Assembly: GCA_964540415.1 (NCBI GenBank)
Contig: CAZIMM010000036.1
Span: 1-19,450 of the forward strand
DNA length: 19,450 nucleotides
Direction of reading: 5' to 3'
Origin: CAZIMM01 sp964540415
GTDB lineage: Bacteria > Bacillota > Clostridia > Oscillospirales > Acutalibacteraceae
The notes under the pieces are model-generated. The model made no database searches. It saw only the letters and a list, made by a program, of their open reading frames with translations, and was not told the origin of the DNA. Positions within the stretch are counted from its first letter, which is position 1. Each line of letters starts with the position of its first letter. Both the position numbers and the translations under genes were made by a program. Positions 1-5,048 of the stretch are shown piece by piece.

Positions 1-105
1 AATTATATCGTTTTAAGAGTTCAAACAGCTGTTCTTCGCATATTCGACCGATGGGCGTGAGATTGGTTTTTGTTTCGGCGGGAGCAAGCCCCCGCCCCAC
101 TCTGC
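1..105. repeat. Left arm of a ~105 bp inverted repeat
   Basis: Positions 1-105 match the reverse complement of about 1220-1324. The outermost 35 bases are identical. The rest is similar, with scattered substitutions and one single-base length difference. Both arms are pieces of transposase coding sequence in opposite orientation, so the inverted repeat is explained by two transposase copies flanking the XRE gene. Confidence 0.75.
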
Positions 106-238
106 CCGAAACCGGAACGGTGCTGTATGTATTTGCGGTGATGAAATAATATCCGTTTTGGCTGTAATCATATTTCTTTAGCCTTGGGTGCTTCCGCTTC
201 GGCAATTCCGTCTTTGCATCGCCTTTCGTAAAACACAA
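1..238 (-). CDS. REP-associated (Y1/HUH) tyrosine transposase, N-terminal part, runs off the left edge
   Basis: Read on the minus strand, an open frame continues from an in-frame TAA near 248-250 to the window edge. Its residues include LPKRKHPRLKKYDYSQNGYY followed by FITANTYS, then GRVGRGLAPA, then LTPIGRICEEQLFELLKRYN. This matches the start of the REP-associated tyrosine transposase / IS200-like Y1_Tnp family, whose N-terminus typically reads KR(K)..RLK.YDYS..G.YFIT, with an I(G).I.E..L segment before the HUH motif. The catalytic HUH and Tyr lie outside the window. The start is unresolved. TTG at 236-238 is in frame with no clear ribosome binding site, and an ATG near 216-218 is one base out of frame, so a small deletion may have broken the 5' end. 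It could be a live gene or a remnant. Such enzymes nick and mobilise short palindromes. Confidence 0.6.
   Translation of the reverse strand, partial: MCFTKGDAKTELPKRKHPRLKKYDYSQNGYYFITANTYSTVPVSGRVGRGLAPAETKTNLTPIGRICEEQLFELLKRYN
76..97 (-). repeat. GC-rich imperfect palindrome, copy 1 (inside transposase frame)
   Basis: GGCGGGAGCAAGCCCCCGCC is an imperfect palindrome in which GGCGGG can pair with CCCGCC. On the minus strand it encodes GRGLAPA in frame within the transposase. Two more copies lie at 1229-1250 and 1391-1412. Confidence 0.8.
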
Positions 239-321
239 ATAACCTAATTAAAAACTTCGATTTGTCTGTCCGGCAAATAAGAATTTTGAAATATGAACTG
301 TACCGAAAAAACAGAGCAGTT

Positions 322-831
322 TTATACTTTCTTCCGTGTCAGGAAAACACCGACGATTGCTCCTATAAGGATAATCGGTGCCAACCTGACAAACAGCCAT
401 TCAAATGTGTGAAAAGCTACTCCGACAACTGCGGTTTCAGGGTCACTGTAATCCCAACTTAAATAAGGACTATTTGATGCAATTAAAACCGCAGAAACAA
501 TTACTATGACCATACACAATGAGATAAGCAGCCAATGAAGTATTTTTCGTCTTGTTGCCATCCTTTGTGCGAGCTGCAAGTTTATTATCTCGAGTTTTTC
601 GGAAATCACTTTTAAATCATCAACCTTTGACTCAACAACAGTTTCTCCAAGCAAAGTGCTTACAGGTGTTTCAAGCACTTCCGATATGGAGATTAACATA
701 TCCGAATCGGGAACCGACAATCCTTGCTCCCATTTAGAGACTGTCTGCCGCACCACATTCAGCTTGACAGCGAGTTCTTCTTGCGAAAGCCCTTTTGATT
801 TTCTGATTGCTTTTATGTTTTCTTTTAACAT
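322..831 (-). CDS. XRE-family transcriptional regulator with two C-terminal membrane segments
   Basis: This is an N-terminal helix-turn-helix of the XRE/Cro-CI type (about residues 5-60: LKENIKAIRKSKGLSQEELA, then RQTVSKWEQGLSVPD). A short linker with coiled-coil character follows, then a hydrophobic C-terminus with one membrane segment around residues 96-118 and a second at the end, finishing in RKKV. The start at 831 is preferred. The AGGAGG on the minus strand (841-846) lies 9 nt from this ATG but only 3 nt from the alternative ATG at 837. Membrane-anchored XRE proteins of this kind are common in Clostridia as small regulators, but the target is unknown. No partner gene is adjacent. It sits between two opposed transposase fragments, which suggests accessory cargo. 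The DNA-binding role follows from the family, and membrane sensing is inference. Confidence 0.85.
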   Translation of the reverse strand: MLKENIKAIRKSKGLSQEELAVKLNVVRQTVSKWEQGLSVPDSDMLISISEVLETPVSTLLGETVVESKVDDLKVISEKLEIINLQLAQRMATRRKILHWLLISLCMVIVIVSAVLIASNSPYLSWDYSDPETAVVGVAFHTFEWLFVRLAPIILIGAIVGVFLTRKKV

Positions 832-837
832 AGACAT

Positions 838-1189
838 GTTCCTCCTGTGTTTTTGATGAGCCTAATCTACACCAAAAGTGCCCATTGCCTCAAGCAACGC
901 AAGTTAACATCCCATATTTATGCGAGTTGCAACATCTATTAACATTTCAAATGTCTGATTTCAAAAAGTGTCTTGTGCGGAACTTCAGAGCTTTTGCTCC
1001 CTGACAATTTCCGGTTTGCCGTTCAATTAATAAGCAGTATAGCATATCTTTGTGCATGTTTCAATTTCAATCGTAAGAATTTCTTATGTGATATTAAATC
1101 GTATCATCATCGGTATGGAATACGAACATCAAGCGAACTTCAAAAGCTCGTCCCGACAAATCTGAATTTGTGCATCATTCCGCCCATTT
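838..1189. other. Upstream region of the XRE gene; no gene seen
   Basis: I see no credible coding sequence here. The stretch carries the ribosome binding site of the XRE gene (841-846). A small dyad, TTGCCTCAAGCAA (near 885-897), could be an operator for the XRE protein, but that is a guess from position only. Confidence 0.4.
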
Positions 1190-1219
1190 GATGGTTGTAT
1201 CTCACAATCAGATTCCGTT

Positions 1220-1324
1220 TTCAGCGTAGGGCGGGGGCTTGCTCCCGCCGCTGCAAGAACTGACCTCACACCCATCGGACGTATATTCGAGAACAGCTGT
1301 TTGAACTCTTAAAACGATATAATT
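1220..1324. repeat. Right arm of a ~105 bp inverted repeat
   Basis: This is the reverse complement of positions 1-105. The terminal 35 bases (1290-1324) are identical, and the inner part differs by substitutions and one deleted base that breaks the transposase frame. Confidence 0.75.
1229..1250 (+). repeat. GC-rich imperfect palindrome, copy 2
   Basis: Same 20-base core as at 76-97, in opposite orientation, again encoding GRGLAPA in the transposase remnant. Confidence 0.8.
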
Positions 1325-1390
1325 ATGTAAAATAATAAATGTGATTATGCTGACACACATACACGCTATCATTGTTCTGACCTTGAAAAA

Positions 1391-1412
1391 CGGCGGGAGC
1401 AAGCCCCCGCCC
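1391..1412. repeat. GC-rich imperfect palindrome, copy 3
   Basis: Same core. On the plus strand it is read in another frame of the transposase remnant, as GGSKPPPY. It lies just after the HIHAI motif, so it is a second insertion point within the same gene family. Confidence 0.75.
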
Positions 1413-1611
1413 TACTCTGCATTTTAATCCACAACTCAAAACAACTCCCGATTTTCTGCTCAGAATATTATACAAGCTTTTCTGTTTTCCGGTGCTGGCG
1501 GTATACCCGGCAAAATGCTTATAGCCTTTCTCGGGCAAATGCCATTCTGCACAGCGGCAAAACCAATGCTGAAGTTAAAAAGCACCTGCAGTTGCCCAAA
1601 GGCTGAACTGT

Positions 1612-1647
1612 GCCACGGGCGGGTTGAACATCAACGCCGCCCGTGGC
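1612..1647. repeat. Very strong GC hairpin next to the integrase truncation point
   Basis: GCCACGGGCGG (1612-1622) pairs perfectly with CCGCCCGTGGC (1637-1647). The stem continues as GTTGA/TCAAC (1623-1627/1631-1635) around an ACA loop, with one bulged G. No T-run follows, so it is not an ordinary terminator. The integrase fragment begins within its right arm. Confidence 0.75.
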
Positions 1648-2465
1648 GTACATTTATATAATTAAACAATTCATGTTATCAAGGTACTTCAATGAAAAGT
1701 ATCGCAACGGCAGGATTGACGGCAAGGGCGGTTTATCTGCAAAATCTTTGAGGATGCACAAAATCATTATATATCAGACATTGAAAGAGGCTATGAAAAA
1801 CAAGCTGATTGTAAGCAACTGTTGTGATTTGGTCGTGCTGCCCAAATTGGAGCGATATGACTACAAATTCTACACGCAGGAACAGCTTGACACATTATTT
1901 GAAAGTTGCAAGTCTGAACGCCTCTACCCTCTGATAAAAACAACCCTTGTGTATGGACTGCGCAGAAGTGAAGTTTTGGGACTAAAATGGGATAGCGTAA
2001 ACCTTAATACAAACACTCTAACAATAAAGCATACCGTTTCAAAGGTGACAAAAACCATTGAAAAAGACAAAACAAAGAACGCTTCAAGCTACAGAACATT
2101 TCCGTTAATTGAGGAAGTGAAGCAGTTTGTCATTGCAGCACAGGCAGAGCAAGAGCGAAACAAAAAGCTTTTCGGCAAAGAGTATGTTGAGAACGATTAT
2201 ATTTAAGTGGGACAACGGTGTGCCGTATCCTCCCGATTACATCACAAAAAAGTTTTCAAAGATACTCAAAGCTCACGATTTGCCTGCAATCAGGTTTCAC
2301 GATTTACGGCACAGCAGCGCAAGCTTTCTTATTGCACAAGGCTTCACGCTCAAAGACATTCAGGAATGGCTCGGTCATGCGGATATTCAAGTTACAGCAA
2401 ATGTTTACTCGCATTTGGATATAGCGAGAAAGAACAAGCTTGCAGAAGCCATGACAAAGGTTTGA
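1643..2465 (+). pseudogene. Tyrosine recombinase/integrase, truncated and frameshifted
   Basis: Two overlapping frames together give the C-terminal two thirds of a Tn916-like/phage integrase. The first frame ends at 2206 and carries part of the core-binding domain (GGLSAKSLRMHKIIIYQTLK) and the catalytic Arg in YGLRRSEVLGLKW. The frame change lies near 2200 (…ENDYI, then FKWDNG). The second frame carries HDLRHSSAS, LGHADIQVTANVYSHL and ends at 2465. The catalytic Arg, HxxR, H and Tyr motifs are therefore all visible, but the polypeptide is broken. The Arm-binding domain and the first part of the core-binding domain are missing; family members are usually about 380-400 residues. No ribosome binding site is seen at the apparent start. 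It faces the 3' end of the tRNA-Pro gene about 90 bp away, the usual position of an integrase next to its attachment site. Confidence 0.85.
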
Positions 2466-2518
2466 GGTGTTAGAAAAAGTGTTAGAAAGCACGAAGACTA
2501 CAGAAAAAGCAAAAAAGA

Positions 2519-2553
2519 AAAAGTCCCGTAGTTGGCTATACTACAAGACTTTT
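2519..2553 (-). terminator. Terminator of tRNA-Pro
   Basis: On the minus strand AAAAGTCTTGTAG pairs with CTACGGGACTTTT (13 bp including two G-U pairs) around a 9-nt loop, and a T-rich tail (TTCTTTTTTG) follows. It begins 3 nt after the CCA end of the tRNA. Confidence 0.75.
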
Positions 2554-2556
2554 CAA

Positions 2557-2632
2557 TGGTCGGAGTGGCGAGACTCGAACTCGCGGCGTCTTGGTCCCAA
2601 ACCAAGTGCCCTACCAACTGGGCCACACCCCG
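2557..2632 (-). tRNA. tRNA-Pro (anticodon TGG)
   Basis: The 76-nt minus-strand cloverleaf includes an encoded CCA end. The acceptor stem is CGGGGTG/CACTCCG with discriminator A. The D-arm includes CCCAGTTGGTAGGGC, the anticodon arm is CTTGG-TTTGGGA-CCAAG with anticodon TGG, and the T-arm includes GCGAG-TTCGAGT-CTCGC. TGG reads proline CCA and, by wobble, other CCN codons. The 3' half faces the integrase remnant and is the expected attachment site of that element. No second copy of the tRNA 3' end is visible in the window, so the other element boundary lies outside it or has been lost. Confidence 0.95.
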
Positions 2633-2667
2633 GAATATTAAGTTGACAGTTGAAAACGGAAAGCTGA

Positions 2668-2696
2668 AAGATATTTGCGGTTATCAATGCGGTCAA
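2668..2696 (-). promoter_or_regulatory. Probable promoter of tRNA-Pro
   Basis: On the minus strand, TTGACC (2691-2696), a 17-nt spacer and TATCTT (2668-2673) lie about 36 bp upstream of the tRNA 5' end. Spacing and distance fit a sigma-A promoter. Confidence 0.45.
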
Positions 2697-2703
2697 ATTA
2701 ATG

Positions 2704-2744
2704 CCAAATGCATAATTCCAAATATTAATTCCAAATGCATGATT
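2704..2744. repeat. Three tandem 13-14 bp units
   Basis: CCAAATGCATAATT, CCAAATATTAATT and CCAAATGCATGATT are consecutive imperfect copies in a non-coding stretch. Confidence 0.6.
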
Positions 2745-2831
2745 CAACATGCAGAATGTTGAATGATGAGTGCTGCGCACGTTTGCAATAACTGTTTGCG
2801 GGTGTTCCGCCCGCAATTTTCATTCATCATT
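2742..2831. repeat. Cluster of nested hairpins in non-coding DNA
   Basis: There are three dyads: ATTCAACAT/ATGTTGAAT (2742-2750/2756-2764), TTGCGGG/CCCGCAA followed by TTTT (2796-2802/2810-2816), and an outer pair AATGATGA/TCATCATT (2762-2769/2824-2831) enclosing the second. The middle one could end plus-strand transcription weakly. The set looks like a small repeat element, but only one copy is present here. Confidence 0.45.
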
Positions 2832-3272
2832 TCAAATAACACAATGCGATTTCAACGGACTGCACACTCCCGACAAGCGCTATGACAAAAACAGCCGCAG
2901 TCAAATGATTTTTTCTTGGGACAAACAAGCTTTTGCCGATTTTGCATAAGATGGTGAATACAGAATATGTCAAGATTATTGTGCATATTAAACTCACATC
3001 ATCCCGGAAACATGCTCTCCTCAGCAGGCTGCGAAACCACAGCTCTCCTGAAATCGGTTCATGAAGTTTAAGCAATTTCATATGGAACATATCACAAAAT
3101 CAAAAAAATGTCAAGGGCGGCACACATACTTTCGCAGGCGATTTGCATACACTTGACGCGAAAAATACCGGCCGAAAATGAAAGAAAAACCGACGCAGAA
3201 CTCATGTCGGGGTTTGCTCATTCTGCTTGCCTGCTGCAGCGAAAGAAATTTTTTCAAAAACCGTTTTTTGTC
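2832..3272. other. Intergenic stretch; no gene seen
   Basis: The short open frames here lack ribosome binding sites and resemble no family I recognise. The stretch ends at the promoter of the T-box operon. Confidence 0.4.
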
Positions 3273-3301
3273 TTGACAAAGCGTTGAAAAGAGTGTATAG
3301 T
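3273..3301 (+). promoter_or_regulatory. Sigma-A promoter of the T-box operon
   Basis: A perfect -35 TTGACA (3273-3278), a 17-nt spacer and -10 TATAGT (3296-3301) stand just upstream of the T-box leader. Transcription should start near 3308. Confidence 0.85.
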
Positions 3302-3307
3302 ATCCCC

Positions 3308-3598
3308 AATTGAAAAATAAATGCAATGACGGAATTATGCGTTGTTTGTGTTATTTCAGAGAATCGGCGGCCGGTGTGAGCCGATATATGCAAACAGTTG
3401 CAGCCTCGTTCCCGAGCAGGATCCCGGAATGCTGTGCTTTGCGCAGTGAAGTAAGGAATCACGGCTTGCCCCGTTATCATGGCAGAAGGCTTGTTTGAGC
3501 CTTGCAGAGCGGTCGCTTCACGCGACAATCCGGGTGGTACCGCGGTAAAATGATTTTTATCGTCCCGGGGGCAGAAAAATGCCCCCGGGCGTTTTTTT
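3308..3598 (+). promoter_or_regulatory. T-box riboswitch leader
   Basis: The leader contains the conserved T-box sequence AATCCGGGTGGTACCGCGG (3527-3545), followed by a terminator. Stem I features are visible: the AGAGA bulge (3358-3362), the apical helix ATCGGC/GCCGAT (3363-3368/3380-3385) with a GGCCGGTGTGA loop, and supporting helices TGTTTG/CAAACA (3343-3348/3391-3396) and GGAA/TTCC (3331-3334/3409-3412). This pairing leaves AGCCTCG as the 3' side of the specifier loop, so CTC (3405-3407, Leu) followed by a purine is my best specifier guess, and it is tentative. The UGGU of the T-box pairs with an A discriminator, which fits Leu, Ile, Val, Ala, Pro or Phe tRNAs and argues against Gly, Ser, Thr or Asp. 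Uncharged tRNA should stabilise the antiterminator and switch on the three downstream genes. Confidence 0.92.
3561..3598 (+). terminator. Regulated intrinsic terminator of the T-box
   Basis: CCCGGGGGCA (3564-3573) pairs with TGCCCCCGGG (3580-3589) around GAAAAA, and seven T follow (3592-3598). The CGTCCC on the left arm can alternatively pair with the GGG of the T-box to form the antiterminator. Confidence 0.92.
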
Positions 3599-3632
3599 GT
3601 AGTTTCCGATTCTAATTCAGGAGGAAAGTATT

Positions 3633-5048
3633 ATGAAAAAAATTAGCATTGCAGACACCACCCTGCGCTGTGCGGAAAACGGCAAGGGTGCGTCACTTAG
3701 TTTCAAAAACAAGGTTGAAATTGCAAAACAGCTTGACAAAATCAGGGCTGATGCAATTGAAATTGCGCCGAATGTTGATGATAAGGCTGATGCTCTCCTC
3801 GCAGGAACAATCTGCTCGGTTGTCAAGCACAGCATCATTTCGGCAACAGTTTCGATGAATGTCAGTTCAGTTGAGAGCACCTGGAACGCCATCTCCCGCG
3901 CGGAAAAGCCGAGGCTTCACGTTATTGTTCCGGTGTCGCCTGTCAACATGGAATACCATTGCAAAATGAAGCCCGACAAGGTGCTTGAGCTCATCGGTGA
4001 GCTGATTTCGGAAAGCGTGCGTCTTTGTCCCGACACCGAATTCACCGCCGAGGACGCAACAAGAGCCGAGCCGGAGTTCTTATACACCGTGCTGAAAACC
4101 GCAGTCGCCCACGGTGCAAAAACCGTGACACTGTGCGATTCCGTCGGGGTCATGTTCCCGGAAGAATTCCGCGCTTTTGTTGAGAGCGTTTTAGCCAACG
4201 TCCCGGAGCTTTCGGGTGTTACACTTTCAGTTCAGTGCGGCAACGAAATGGGGATGGCATCCGCGTGTGTCTTTGCCTCAATCGGTTTGGGTGTTGCACA
4301 AATCAAAACCGCAATAAACGGTGTTTCCGCACCGACACTTGAAGAAATTGGCCATGTTTTCCATCTGCGCGGAGACCGTCTTGATGTTGAGTGCTCACTG
4401 GGACAGACGGAGCTTCACAGAGCTGCCAGACGTATTGAGTCCTTCGTCGACGGACACCGCAGGGAAACAAACATGTTTGACTCTGTCACCGATACAGAGT
4501 CTGTACCTGATATTGTGCTTGATAAAAACGCCGACATCAGCGAGGTGTGGAAGGCTGTCCGCAGCCTCGGTTACGAGATTTCCGACGACGATCTGGGCAA
4601 GGTTTATGAATCCTTCGTCCGCGTCGCGCGCAAAAAAGCGGTGAACATCAAGGAGCTTGAAGCAATCATTGCAAGCAGCGCCATGCAGGTTGAGCCGACG
4701 TTCAAGCTCATAAGCTACGTCATTACAAGCGGCAATGTCCTTACACCGATGGCTCACATCACCCTTGAAAGCCACGGGGACACTCTGCAGGGCGTGAGCG
4801 TCGGGGACGGCCCGATTGACGCTTCCTTCTTAGCAATTGAGCAGATTATCGGCCACCATTACGAGCTGGATGATTTTCAGATTTTGTCTGTCACACAGGG
4901 ACATGAGGCGGTCGGCGACGCACTTGTCAAGCTCCGTTCAAACGGTTTACTTTATTCCGGCAAAGGAATTTCAACCGATATTATCGGTGCCAGCATCCGT
5001 GCCTATGTCAATGCCCTGAACAAGATTGTCGCACAGGAGGGAAACTGA
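3633..5048 (+). CDS. LeuA-like (HMGL superfamily) protein with a lost catalytic metal site and an intact regulatory domain
   Basis: The 471-residue protein has the order of 2-isopropylmalate/citramalate synthase: an HMGL-like TIM barrel (about 1-270), a linker, and a LeuA regulatory domain (about 350-465, with VGDGPIDASFLA and KGISTDIIGASIRAYVNALN). In LeuA enzymes the metal is held by the Asp of LRDG(E/N)Q and the two His of HCHND. Here these read DTTLRCAEN (residues 8-16, Asp to Cys13) and VQCGNEMG (Gln201 and Gly203 in place of both His). The CTING region has become KTAING. The general fold and Arg12 remain. Ordinary condensation of acetyl-CoA with a 2-keto acid therefore looks impossible, and a regulatory or non-classical role is likely. 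AGGAGG (3619-3624) stands 8 nt before the ATG. It is the first gene after the T-box, and its stop overlaps the next start (TGATG). Confidence 0.85.
   Translation: MKKISIADTTLRCAENGKGASLSFKNKVEIAKQLDKIRADAIEIAPNVDDKADALLAGTICSVVKHSIISATVSMNVSSVESTWNAISRAEKPRLHVIVPVSPVNMEYHCKMKPDKVLELIGELISESVRLCPDTEFTAEDATRAEPEFLYTVLKTAVAHGAKTVTLCDSVGVMFPEEFRAFVESVLANVPELSGVTLSVQCGNEMGMASACVFASIGLGVAQIKTAINGVSAPTLEEIGHVFHLRGDRLDVECSLGQTELHRAARRIESFVDGHRRETNMFDSVTDTESVPDIVLDKNADISEVWKAVRSLGYEISDDDLGKVYESFVRVARKKAVNIKELEAIIASSAMQVEPTFKLISYVITSGNVLTPMAHITLESHGDTLQGVSVGDGPIDASFLAIEQIIGHHYELDDFQILSVTQGHEAVGDALVKLRSNGLLYSGKGISTDIIGASIRAYVNALNKIVAQEGN

Larger units (their letters stand above)
1196..1427 (+). pseudogene. 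REP-associated tyrosine transposase remnant, frameshifted
   Basis: On the plus strand the frames, read piecewise, give FSVGRGLAPAAARTDLTPIG, then after a one-base loss QLFELLKRYNYVK, a stop, and after another shift VIMLTHIHAIIVLT followed by NGGSKPPPYSA and a stop. The order matches the transposase family, where the HUH motif usually appears as VIMPNHIHAI. Here PNHIH has become LTHIH. At least two frameshifts and a changed motif make it dead. The first 100 bases are the inverted counterpart of positions 1-105. The N-terminal KRK..YDYS segment present in the left copy is not recognisable here. The family call rests on the shared segment plus the HIHAI motif. Confidence 0.65.

Noticed and set aside
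1327..1606. Open plus-strand frame of about 90 codons without a start, in the integrase frame
   Set aside because: It overlaps the transposase remnant and the palindrome, has no start or ribosome binding site and resembles no family I know. It ends in TGA before the integrase fragment.
2190..2215. Programmed frameshift in the integrase
   Set aside because: No slippery heptamer with a downstream stem is evident, and the gene also lacks its N-terminus, so decay is the simpler reading.
2827..3090. Minus-strand frame with some hydrophobic stretches
   Set aside because: No ribosome binding site, no family resemblance and irregular composition; treated as chance.
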